64,000 bases of DNA from Acidisoma cellulosilyticum (GTDB lineage: Bacteria; Pseudomonadota; Alphaproteobacteria; Acetobacterales; Acetobacteraceae), in the NCBI RefSeq assembly GCF_020621385.1, contig NZ_JAESVA010000001.1, positions 496,001-560,000 on the forward strand, read 5' to 3'. Positions 57,431-64,000 of this stretch are shown here, piece after piece. The notes under the pieces were generated by a model, which was given only the letters and a program-made list of their open reading frames with translations, ran no database searches and was not told the DNA's origin. Positions within the stretch are counted from its first letter, which is position 1. Each line of letters opens with the position of its first letter. The position numbers and the translations under genes are program-made.

Positions 57431-58116
57431 GCGCTACGGGCGGCGGCCAGGCGCCAGGTCTGATCGCGCATGGAAAGTTCGCGCTCGAAGGTCCAAAGAT
57501 CGGTGATCTCGGTCAGCGCATCGGCACCGGCGATCGGCTGACCGTCCTTGTTCGACGTCATATTCACCTGATCGGAGACGAAGCGCAGCGTGATATCGGC
57601 GACCGTGCCGGTGAGTTCCACGGCGACGATGGTGGCCGTCGTGATCTCCTTGATCTCGGTGCGCTGGGTTTCTCCGCTCGTCTCCCGCCCCGCGATCGCC
57701 ATCTCAAAAGCGCGATAGGTTTCGTCCGTCAGAAGAGAGCGGAGCGTCACGCGGTCACCGGCCGCGAAGGCCGTGACGATGGTGCGAAAGGTATTTTCCG
57801 CCGCTTCCAGGAAGCGGGCCGCGTCGAAACCCGTATCGACGCCGCGCAACCGCCGCAGCTGTTCGCCGAGCGGGGAATTGAGGTCCGGCAAAGGGCGGAC
57901 AGGGCGCGGCGCCACAGGCTCGGCGCGTCCGTCGATCACGGGTCCTTTCGCGTCGCGCGGGGCCGCGTTGTTGCGCGGTCCGGCAGGGGCTGCCGGCCGG
58001 GCACGCCCCTCGAAACCGGTGCGGCGACCAAGAATGCTCCTCAGCCGCAGGACCAGAAAGGCTGCGATCAAGCCGAACAGAACAAGATCGACAGGGAACC
58101 CGCCGGAAAAATTCAT
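57427..58116 (-). CDS. Tim44/TimA family membrane protein
   Basis: 229 residues: one N-terminal transmembrane helix (FPVDLVLFGLIAAFLVLRL), a Pro/Arg-rich linker, then a C-terminal Tim44-like domain (GFDAARFLEAAENTFRTIVTAFAAGDRVTLRSLLTDETYRAFEMAI...). Alphaproteobacterial members (TimA) are relatives of the mitochondrial Tim44 import component. Position next to mltA and across from secB is conserved. Its stop overlaps the mltA start codon by 4 bases. Confidence 0.9.
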   Translation of the reverse strand: MNFSGGFPVDLVLFGLIAAFLVLRLRSILGRRTGFEGRARPAAPAGPRNNAAPRDAKGPVIDGRAEPVAPRPVRPLPDLNSPLGEQLRRLRGVDTGFDAARFLEAAENTFRTIVTAFAAGDRVTLRSLLTDETYRAFEMAIAGRETSGETQRTEIKEITTATIVAVELTGTVADITLRFVSDQVNMTSNKDGQPIAGADALTEITDLWTFERELSMRDQTWRLAAARSA

Positions 58117-58386
58117 GAAACCCCAACCTTGGGATATGGCCGAACGGCCCTACCCATGCCAATGCAGGAAGACATAGGCCGCCGCTCGCCGCATCGCAAC
58201 CAAGCGCACGAAAGCCGAGGTTTTGTCTCCCCGGCTGCCCGGATGGTCCGGACCACTTGAGTGAGATAATGTCAGGTCAGACGACGCTAAAACCTGAATC
58301 TCGCTTCGGTTAATTTAGAGGCCGATTGAGGCTTAGGGTCGGTCTACCCCGCAGTCATCGGCCGCTACGACGTCTATAAGGTTAGC
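58117..58386. other. Intergenic stretch between timA and the phosphatase gene
   Basis: About 270 bases. It contains a degraded piece resembling the ends of the TAGAG element (GTCAGGT...AAAACCTGAA near 58270-58296, then TTAGAGGCC) and GGGTCGGTCTACCCC at 58335, a remnant of the palindromic family. No gene is visible; promoters for both divergent genes must lie here. Confidence 0.45.
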
Positions 58387-58929
58387 ATGATTCTGATCCG
58401 CCATGGCCAAAGTGAATTCAACGTCCAGTTTGCGGCCAACCGCGTCGACCCGGGCATCGAGGATGCGCCTTTGACGGCGCTTGGACAGGAACAGGCGGAG
58501 GCTGCCGCCAAGACGCTCGGCCATCTCCGCATCACCCGCATCATCTCGTCGCCCTATACCCGCACCCTGCAGACGGCCGCGCCCTTCGCCCGGCATTTCG
58601 GCCTGCCGGTCACGATCTCGCCCCTCGTTCTGGAGCGCTATGCCTATTCCTGCGATGTCGGCCGGCCGGTCTCCCATCTAACTCAGGCTTGGCCCGAACA
58701 CGATTTCGGTGATCTGCCCGATATCTGGTGGCCGGCCCAGACCGAGAGCGAGCGCGCCACGCTTGCCCGCGCCGGCAAATTTCATGTCGAAATGGCCGCA
58801 CAGCCGGATCATGAGGAAACCCTCGTCGTCAGCCATTGGGGTTTTATTCTCGCCATGACCGGGCGCAGCGTGACGAATTGCGAATGGGTCGTGCTTGAGC
58901 CCGATGCGGATTTTATGGCTCGGGGCTGA
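58387..58929 (+). CDS. Histidine phosphatase superfamily protein
   Basis: 180 residues of the phosphoglycerate-mutase-like superfamily. The catalytic RHG motif is at MILIRHGQSEFN (His6), ending with SHWGFILAMTGR for the second His. The exact phosphomonoester substrate is unknown. AAGG lies about 8 bases ahead of the ATG. It precedes secB by 105 bases. Confidence 0.85.
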   Translation: MILIRHGQSEFNVQFAANRVDPGIEDAPLTALGQEQAEAAAKTLGHLRITRIISSPYTRTLQTAAPFARHFGLPVTISPLVLERYAYSCDVGRPVSHLTQAWPEHDFGDLPDIWWPAQTESERATLARAGKFHVEMAAQPDHEETLVVSHWGFILAMTGRSVTNCEWVVLEPDADFMARG

Positions 58930-59034
58930 TCGTTTCCAATATTGATCGTTGCCCTTACAGTTTGAACACGCCGGCTCTGGCGCGGGACACACCCCGATGC
59001 TAGGGCAACACAGACAAGACCAAGAGAGAAAGCC

Positions 59035-59565
59035 ATGTCTCAGCAAACCCCCGAAGCTGCCACCGCACAGCCCGTTGCCGCCCCTCTGGTGGTGAACGCG
59101 CAATATGTGAAAGACCTCTCCTTCGAGGTCCCAGGCGCACCGCAAATCTATTCGGTGCTGCGCTCGGCCCCTCAGGTTGCCGTCAATCTCGACGTGCAGG
59201 TGAAGCGCCTGGCGGAAGACCAGCTGGTCTTCGAAGTGACGCTCGTCGCCCGCGTCGAAGCGACCAAGCCCGCCGATATGCCCAGCAATGGCAATGACGG
59301 CGGCCCCATCGTCTTCCTGGCGGAGCTCTCCTATGCCGGTATCTTCACGCTGAACGGCATTCCCGACAATCAGGTCGAGCCGGTTCTGATGGTGGAAGGC
59401 CCCCGTCTGCTCTTCCCCTTCGCCCGCAACATTCTGGCCGATGTGACGCGCGACGGCGGCTTCCCGCCGGTTCTGCTCGGCCCGATCGACTTCCTGTCGC
59501 TGTGGCAGCATCGCCGCAGCCAGGCGGCCAATGCCGCGACCGCGACCCCGGTCGGCAATGCCTGA
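59035..59565 (+). CDS. secB: Protein-export chaperone SecB
   Basis: Tetrameric cytosolic chaperone that delivers preproteins to SecA. 176 residues. Family blocks are VNAQYVKDLSFEVPGAP, QVAVNLDVQVKRL, LELTLVARVEA-like and YAGIFTLNGIP, PRLLFPFARNILADVTRDGGFPPVLLGPIDFLSLW. GAGAGAAAGCC-type leader (GAGAGAAAG) precedes the ATG. Followed closely by aroE. Confidence 0.95.
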   Translation: MSQQTPEAATAQPVAAPLVVNAQYVKDLSFEVPGAPQIYSVLRSAPQVAVNLDVQVKRLAEDQLVFEVTLVARVEATKPADMPSNGNDGGPIVFLAELSYAGIFTLNGIPDNQVEPVLMVEGPRLLFPFARNILADVTRDGGFPPVLLGPIDFLSLWQHRRSQAANAATATPVGNA

Positions 59566-59600
59566 CCAGGCTTGACTGACCGAGAGGGCTTCATTCGCTG

Positions 59601-60446
59601 ATGGCGATCCTCTCAGGACAAGCGCGACTGGCCGGCGTTATCGGCTGGCCGGTCGCGCATTCCCGCTCCCCCCGGCTGCACGGCTTCTGGCTCAACCGTC
59701 ATGGCATCGACGGTGCGTATTTGCCTTTGCCGGTGCGTCCCGAGGATTTCCAGACCGCCGTGCGCGGTCTGGTCGCTTCCGGCTTTGCCGGCGCCAATGT
59801 CACCATTCCCCATAAAGAAGCGGCCTTCGCCGTCTGCGACCGGGTCGATCCCTTCGCTCATGCGGCCGGCGCGGTGAATACCCTCGTCTTCCAAGACGGG
59901 CGCATCACCGGAACCAATACGGACGGCATCGGCTTTCTGGAAAACCTGCGCCAGCACGGTATCGACCCGGCGGCGGGCCCTGCCCTTCTGCTTGGGGCCG
60001 GCGGTGCGGCGCGGGCTATCGCGGCGGCGCTGCTTGGCCTCGGTGTCGATGTCACGCTGACCAATCGGACGCCTGAACGGGCCGAGGCAATGGCCCAAGC
60101 CCTGCCCGGCTGCCGCACCCTCCCCTGGGCCGCGCGGGAGCACGCGCTGGCGGACCAGGCGCTGACCGTCAATACGACGTCGCTCGGCATGACCGGCCAC
60201 CAAACGCTGATGCTCGACCTCGGCCGAGCCGCAGCGACGACGGCGATCGCCGATATCGTCTATGTGCCATTGGAGACGCCGCTGATCGCGGCGGCGAAAA
60301 CACGCGGCTTGAAGACGGCCCCCGGCCTCGGCATGCTGCTGCATCAGGCCGTTCCCGGCTTCGCGGCCTGGTTCGGCGTCACGCCGGTCGTCGATGACGC
60401 GCTTTACGATTTCGTCGCCGCCGATCTGCTGCCCCGCCGTCGGTAA
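59601..60446 (+). CDS. aroE: Shikimate dehydrogenase
   Basis: NADPH-dependent reduction of 3-dehydroshikimate in aromatic amino acid synthesis. 281 residues. Substrate-binding SRS (S21, S23) in VAHSRSPRLH, catalytic K72 (NVTIPHKEA) and D108 (TGTNTDGIG), and the nucleotide loop LGAGGAARAI at about 133-142. The four genes secB-aroE-coaE-dnaQ are collinear, a common alphaproteobacterial arrangement. Confidence 0.95.
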   Translation: MAILSGQARLAGVIGWPVAHSRSPRLHGFWLNRHGIDGAYLPLPVRPEDFQTAVRGLVASGFAGANVTIPHKEAAFAVCDRVDPFAHAAGAVNTLVFQDGRITGTNTDGIGFLENLRQHGIDPAAGPALLLGAGGAARAIAAALLGLGVDVTLTNRTPERAEAMAQALPGCRTLPWAAREHALADQALTVNTTSLGMTGHQTLMLDLGRAAATTAIADIVYVPLETPLIAAAKTRGLKTAPGLGMLLHQAVPGFAAWFGVTPVVDDALYDFVAADLLPRRR

Positions 60447-60482
60447 CTTAGCCTTCGACGAAAACAAGGACGACCGCAGGTC

Positions 60483-61070
60483 TTGAAGGTCATCGGGCTA
60501 ACCGGCGGCATCGGCATGGGCAAATCGACCGCCGCCAAGCAATTCCGACGTGCGCATATCCCGATGTTCGACGCCGATGCCGAGGTCCATCGCTTGCAGG
60601 CACGTGGCGGCGCGGCGGTCGCCGCGATCGACGCGGCCTTCCCCGGCACGATCCGGGACGGCGCGGTGGACCGCAGCCTGCTGCGCGCCAAGCTGATCGC
60701 GGAGCCGGCTGGCTGGCGCGTGCTGGAACAAATCATCCATCCCCTGGTCCGCGCTGCGCGCCGCGCCTTTCTGGCGCGCTGCCGCCGGCAGGGCGTGCGC
60801 ATCGCCGTGCTGGATATCCCCTTGCTGTTCGAAACCGGTCCCAATCCGGATATCGACCTCACCATGGTGGTCTCCACCTCCACGGCCAACCAGACATCGC
60901 GGCTGCGCAAACGCGGGCGGATGACGGAGGTCGAGATCGCGGCCATTATCGCGCGGCAGATGCCCGATTCGGAAAAGCGCCGGCGGGCAGATCTCGTCAT
61001 CCGCACCGGCCTGTCCCGCCGTCACGCCCAAGCCCGGATCGCCCGGCTTATTCAGGAGCTTCGGAGATGA
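60483..61070 (+). CDS. coaE: Dephospho-CoA kinase
   Basis: Final step of coenzyme A synthesis. 195 residues starting at TTG 60483 (MKVIGLTGG if read as Met). P-loop GLTGGIGMGKST at 5-16 and FDADAEVH follow. A GCAGG is close upstream. It overlaps dnaQ by 4 bases (ATGA), so the two are translationally coupled. Confidence 0.94.
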   Translation: MKVIGLTGGIGMGKSTAAKQFRRAHIPMFDADAEVHRLQARGGAAVAAIDAAFPGTIRDGAVDRSLLRAKLIAEPAGWRVLEQIIHPLVRAARRAFLARCRRQGVRIAVLDIPLLFETGPNPDIDLTMVVSTSTANQTSRLRKRGRMTEVEIAAIIARQMPDSEKRRRADLVIRTGLSRRHAQARIARLIQELRR

Positions 61071-61777
61071 TCCGATCCGTTCTCTTCGATACCGAGACCA
61101 CCGGGCTGGACCCGCGCGACGGTCATCGCGTGATCGAAGTGGCGGCGCTGGAGCTCATCAACGACCTGCCGACGGGTGTGCATTTTCACCGGCTGATCCA
61201 CCCAGAACGCGACATTCCCGAGGATGCGAGCCGCATTCATGGCATCCTGCTGGAGCATCTGAAGGACAAGCCGCTGTTCAAGGCGGTGGCGGCGGATATG
61301 CTGGCCTTCATGGGCGAGGACGAGATGCTGGTCGCCCATAACGCGCCCTTCGACTTCCGCTTTCTGAATGCTGAACTGACGATTTGCGGCCTGCCGCCGC
61401 TTGGCGCGCATCGCATGGTCGATACCCTGGTCATGGCCAAGACGCGCTTTCCCGGCATGCCGAACAGCCTGGATGCGCTATGCCGCCGGTTCGGCATCGA
61501 TCTGTCGGAACGCACCTCCCATAACGCGCTGCTCGACTGCAAGCTGCTGGCGGAAGTCTATGTCGAGCTGACGGGCGGCCGTCAGCGCGGCCTGTCACTG
61601 GCCGTCGAAGACGGCGGCAATGCGGTCGCGCAATATGAAGCGAATGACGGGCGCGTCAGCCGGCCCATTCCGGTCAGTGCCGAGGAAATCGAACGCCACG
61701 TGGCCTTCATCCAGCGACTGAAAAGCCCGATCTGGCTGAAGGACGTGGAGACCGAGAAAGCGGCGGCAGCCGGTTAG
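61067..61777 (+). CDS. dnaQ: DNA polymerase III epsilon subunit (3'-5' exonuclease)
   Basis: Proofreading subunit, 236 residues. DEDDh exonuclease: Exo I FDTETTGLDP (D8, E10), Exo II HNAPFDFRF (D96), Exo III SHNALLDCKLL (H152, D157). The C-terminal ~50 residues should hold the clamp and alpha contacts. ATGA overlap with coaE. It converges with the SdhAF4-like gene 6 bases after its stop. Confidence 0.95.
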   Translation: MIRSVLFDTETTGLDPRDGHRVIEVAALELINDLPTGVHFHRLIHPERDIPEDASRIHGILLEHLKDKPLFKAVAADMLAFMGEDEMLVAHNAPFDFRFLNAELTICGLPPLGAHRMVDTLVMAKTRFPGMPNSLDALCRRFGIDLSERTSHNALLDCKLLAEVYVELTGGRQRGLSLAVEDGGNAVAQYEANDGRVSRPIPVSAEEIERHVAFIQRLKSPIWLKDVETEKAAAAG

Positions 61778-61783
61778 GCGCCG

Positions 61784-61966
61784 TCAGAAGTCGCTACAGC
61801 GGCCGTTCTTTTCCCAATCGCCGAACCGCGTCGGCTCGGGTCCTGTCGGGCCGCCGAATTCCTTCGGCATGGCGGCCTTGGGGTCCACAGGCGGTGTGTC
61901 CTGCGGCGGCGGCGGATCGTCCTGGGGAATGGGCTTGGGATCTGACTGGGTCATGCAATAGGACAT
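61784..61966 (-). CDS. DUF1674 / succinate dehydrogenase assembly factor 4-like protein
   Basis: 60 residues, or 56 if the ATG at 61954 is used. The Pro-rich N-terminal half ends in the conserved GPEPTRFGDWEKNGRCSDF, the hallmark of the SdhAF4/DUF1674 family that chaperones the flavinylated SdhA subunit. No sdh genes are in the window. Convergent with dnaQ. Confidence 0.88.
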   Translation of the reverse strand: MSYCMTQSDPKPIPQDDPPPPQDTPPVDPKAAMPKEFGGPTGPEPTRFGDWEKNGRCSDF

Positions 61967-62082
61967 AGACCGACCGGAGCTGCTGGCAAGGTCTGGCTGT
62001 TTTGTGCCTGGCGCAACGAATCGGATATGTCGCAGCGGCAGCTGGATATCCTACAGTCCGCCCATCAGCGAGGGAGCGTCGC

Positions 62083-62325
62083 ATGCCTCTCTATATCAAG
62101 GACAATGAGACAGCGCGGCTCGTCGCGGAACTCGCGGCGGAACGCGGCATCACTAAACAGGCGGCGGTACGGCTTGCGGTTAAGGCCGAGTTGTCGCGGA
62201 CGGCTGCAAGCTTGCCGTTGCGGCAGCGGATGTCGGTCTGGCGCGCCCAGCACCCACTGCCTGCAGCGACAGGCGACAGAGCCGATAAGGCGTTTTTCGA
62301 CAGCTTGGACGGCGAGGGAGAATGA
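62083..62325 (+). CDS. vapB: Type II toxin-antitoxin antitoxin, VapB/Rv0623-like
   Basis: 80 residues from ATG 62083, with GGGAG nearby. The N-terminus MPLYIKDNETARLVAELAAERGITKQAAVRLAVKAEL is the ribbon-helix-helix-like domain of the PSK/Rv0623 antitoxin family. Its stop overlaps the toxin start (ATGA), the usual vapBC layout. Confidence 0.88.
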   Translation: MPLYIKDNETARLVAELAAERGITKQAAVRLAVKAELSRTAASLPLRQRMSVWRAQHPLPAATGDRADKAFFDSLDGEGE

Positions 62326-62720
62326 TCTTCGTCGATGCCTCGGCCATGATCGCGCTGATCATAGGAGAGGCTGACGCCGACGATCTGGTAGACCGGCTGG
62401 CGCGTGATCCGCAACGCAGCTGCTCAGCTCTTTCGGTTTGGGAAACCGTGGCAGGTCTTTGCCGCAGCCATGGCCTGGCGGTTCCGGCGGCCGATAGGCT
62501 TGTGCGCAGCTTTCTGGACTTCAACGATATCGCGTTCATCGACATGGGCGAGACCCAATACGGTGCAGCCATTCAAGCATATGCCCGCTTCGGCAAAGGA
62601 CGTCACCCGGCCGGCCTTAATATGGGTGATTGCTTCGCCTATGCCTGCGCCAAAACACAAGGCGCCACATTGCTGTTCAAAGGTGATGACTTCCCACAGA
62701 CCGATATCCAGGCGGCCTAA
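62322..62720 (+). CDS. vapC: PIN-domain ribonuclease toxin VapC
   Basis: 132 residues. PIN-domain acids: D5 in MIFVDASAM, E41 in SVWETVAGL, D103 in NMGDCFAYACAK, and D122 in FKGDDF. A typical VapC of the group paired with Rv0623-like antitoxins; RNA cleavage is the family function. Its 3' end overlaps the convergent ccmI by 4 bases. Confidence 0.9.
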   Translation: MIFVDASAMIALIIGEADADDLVDRLARDPQRSCSALSVWETVAGLCRSHGLAVPAADRLVRSFLDFNDIAFIDMGETQYGAAIQAYARFGKGRHPAGLNMGDCFAYACAKTQGATLLFKGDDFPQTDIQAA

Positions 62721-63352
62721 GGGGACGCCGCACCGGACTGGGTCGACTGTTTCGCAACCGCCTCGGCCATGGCTTGCAGTTTCGCGAGCTTGGCGTCGTA
62801 GCGGATGGCGAGAGCCCGGCCCCAGGCATCGGCAGCGGCCGATGCATCGCCAAGATTGGCTTCCAGATTGCCCAATAGAACGAATCCTTGCCGCGCCTGA
62901 TCGCTTTTCGGGTCGAGCGTCGCGATCTTGGCCTGCAGCATGCCGAGCATGGCGCGGTCCTGCATCATCTGCGCCTGAGCCGCTTGAATACGGGGCGCCA
63001 GCGGCGCCGCCGGCAGCAGCGGCGCACCCTGCGGCAGATAAAGCGCCAGGGCCAAAATCGGGATCACCAGGACCAGCATCGCCAAGCGGCAACTGAACCC
63101 GGATCGGCCCGTGATCGTCTCCTCCGCCAGGCCGCCGGCGGCGAGCAGGCGCCGCTCGATCTCCAGCTTGGCTTCCGCCTGTTCGCGCGGCTGAAAGCGT
63201 CCCCGCGCGCCGTCCTCGGCCACATCCTTCAACTGTGCGCGATACAGGGCGAGCGCGCTTTCCCGCCGGCCAAGCATGACCGTGCCGCGCTGCGCCCAGA
63301 TGACCGGTGACAGGATGATGAGCGACAGGATCGCAAACCCGAGCCAGATCAT
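62717..63352 (-). CDS. ccmI: Cytochrome c biogenesis protein CcmI
   Basis: 211 residues with two transmembrane helices (about 3-19 and 88-106) flanking a cytosolic loop typical of CcmI (ESALALYRAQLKDVAEDGARGRFQPREQAEAKLEIERRLLA), then a short periplasmic TPR-like tail (GFVLLGNLEANLGDASAAADAWGRALAI). It presents apocytochrome c to the heme ligase. Overlaps the ccmH stop by 4 bases. The C-terminal TPR part is short compared with the longest family members. Confidence 0.85.
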   Translation of the reverse strand: MIWLGFAILSLIILSPVIWAQRGTVMLGRRESALALYRAQLKDVAEDGARGRFQPREQAEAKLEIERRLLAAGGLAEETITGRSGFSCRLAMLVLVIPILALALYLPQGAPLLPAAPLAPRIQAAQAQMMQDRAMLGMLQAKIATLDPKSDQARQGFVLLGNLEANLGDASAAADAWGRALAIRYDAKLAKLQAMAEAVAKQSTQSGAASP

Positions 63353-63822
63353 GAGCGGAGCAATGCCTCAAGCCGCGCCTTTTCGGCGGGCGACAGTGGT
63401 GCCGGGGCAATCGTCGCGGCTTCCCGCCGCTGCCGACGGAAGGCCAGCAAGGCGATCATCGCCCCCAGCAATAGCGCGATGACCGGACTGCCCCACAGCA
63501 GCACCGTCAGCGGTTCGAACGGCGGCTCCAGCAGAATGAAGCTGCCGTACCGCTGCACCATATAGGCGGTGATTTGCTTGTCCGTGCGCCCAGCCACCAC
63601 CTGCTGGCGGATGATGGCGCGGATATCCCGCGCCAATCCAGCGTCGCTCGCTTCGATGCTTTCGTTCTGGCAGACGAGGCAGCGCAGATGACTGCCGATC
63701 GCTTCGGCCCGCGCCTCCATGGCCGGGTTGGAGAGAAGCTCGCTCGGGTCGCTGACCGCAAAAGCGGGCGCGACCTGAAGCAGCAGCGTCAGCAGCCCAG
63801 CGGCGAGGCGCAGGCGCTTCAC
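63349..63822 (-). CDS. ccmH: Cytochrome c-type biogenesis thiol-oxidoreductase CcmH
   Basis: 157 residues from GTG 63822, with a signal peptide LRLAAGLLTLLLQVAPAFA and the active-site LRCLVCQNESI pair of cysteines, near residue 48-51, then RYGSFILLEPPF and a C-terminal membrane helix. It reduces the apocytochrome heme-binding cysteines. The GTG overlaps the stop of the upstream CcmG-like gene (GTGA). Confidence 0.93.
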   Translation of the reverse strand: MKRLRLAAGLLTLLLQVAPAFAVSDPSELLSNPAMEARAEAIGSHLRCLVCQNESIEASDAGLARDIRAIIRQQVVAGRTDKQITAYMVQRYGSFILLEPPFEPLTVLLWGSPVIALLLGAMIALLAFRRQRREAATIAPAPLSPAEKARLEALLRS

Positions 63823-64000
63823 GCGCCGATCCGGCGCAGCAAAGGGGTCAAATCCTCGTCGACCACCCTCTGTGTCAGCGCACCGGCAAAGCGCCAGTGA
63901 ACGAGGCCGGCCGCGTCTATCAGATAGGTTTCCGGCACGCCATAGACGCCCCAATCGATTGCGACGCGCCCCGGCTGGTCCACTGCAATACGGGCGTAAG
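63819..64000 (-). CDS. ccmG: Thioredoxin-like CcmG/DsbE, C-terminal part (cut by the window edge)
   Basis: The last 60 residues of a gene that continues beyond the window. The fragment reads YARIAVDQPGRVAIDWGVYG, then VPETYLIDAAGLVHWRF, the cis-Pro segment (GVPETYLID) and C-terminal strand of CcmG. Stop overlaps the ccmH start. Confidence 0.88.
   Translation of the reverse strand, partial: YARIAVDQPGRVAIDWGVYGVPETYLIDAAGLVHWRFAGALTQRVVDEDLTPLLRRIGA

Noticed and set aside
58260-58340. A third copy of the TAGAG element
   Set aside because: Short similar pieces (GTCAGGT, AAAACCTGA, TTAGAGG) are present, but no paired ends at the expected spacing can be shown.
1-64000. tRNA, rRNA, CRISPR arrays or integrated phage
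   Set aside because: I saw no cloverleaf-type sequence with a GGTTCGAATCC arm, no rRNA segments, no regularly spaced direct repeats with unique spacers, and no integrase, transposase or phage structural gene.

Overview
The window is a chromosomal segment of a GC-rich alphaproteobacterium. Three things point there: the gene string dusB(nifR3)-ntrB-ntrC-ntrY-ntrX, the alphaproteobacterial type of LexA box (GAAC-N7-GAAC, the reverse complement of GTTC-N7-GTTC) in front of dnaE2, and the neighbourhood timA/mltA - secB-aroE-coaE-dnaQ. A full-length phosphoketolase together with a slipin-xylose isomerase pair fits the Acetobacteraceae (acetic acid bacteria and relatives). That family placement is inference. 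I found no rRNA, tRNA, CRISPR array, prophage or transposase gene.

Layout. 1-9.9 kb: carbon metabolism and transport (phosphoketolase, aldehyde dehydrogenase, ChrA-type transporter, DoxX, PhzF-like protein, amidase, KdsD). 10-19.3 kb: housekeeping genes (rpmG, ClC channel, small DUF1328 protein, ABC solute-binding protein, quinone oxidoreductase and hydrolase pair, NDUFAF6-like protein, superoxide dismutase, YajC, DUF815 ATPase). 19.4-26.8 kb: the minus-strand nitrogen-regulation operon dusB-ntrBC-ntrYX. 26.9-29.9 kb: ispF-epmB-efp-suhB. 30.0-31.2 kb: a VapBC45-like toxin-antitoxin pair. 31.3-38.7 kb: a citrate-symporter-like MFS gene, then a proline/alanine-rich OmpA-like protein, a MotA-like protein, an OmpA/MotB-like coiled-coil protein, an orphan DNA methyltransferase and two unrecognised AT-richer genes. 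38.9-44.2 kb: lipoprotein, gmk, yicC, SDR, slipin-xylA. 44.5-48.6 kb: pirin, a secreted 15-residue-repeat protein, anmK, tyrS and a small partner. 48.7-54.6 kb: SOS-controlled dnaE2 and a LysR-SDR-reductase cassette. 54.9-64 kb: MFS transporter, mltA-timA, phosphatase, secB-aroE-coaE-dnaQ, SdhAF4-like protein, a second VapBC pair, and ccmI-ccmH-ccmG running off the right end.

Functionally, xylose isomerase and phosphoketolase could together route xylose to acetyl phosphate, although no xylulokinase is seen here. EpmB next to EF-P suggests EF-P beta-lysylation, with EpmA expected elsewhere. NtrBC and NtrYX give two nitrogen-responsive two-component systems in one operon. The tail of the window collects envelope and protein-export quality genes.

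The intergenic spaces hold at least three families of short repeats. One is a 160-200 bp element with 17-bp terminal inverted repeats beginning TAGAG, lying at the 3' ends of chrA and xylA. The second is a ~107-bp element in two inverted copies 16 kb apart. The third is a frequent palindromic repeat of the GTCATCCGCGGACTTG type. The most unusual coding content is the MotA-like/OmpA-like/methyltransferase cluster, the two unknown genes after it, and the 15-residue-repeat secreted protein.
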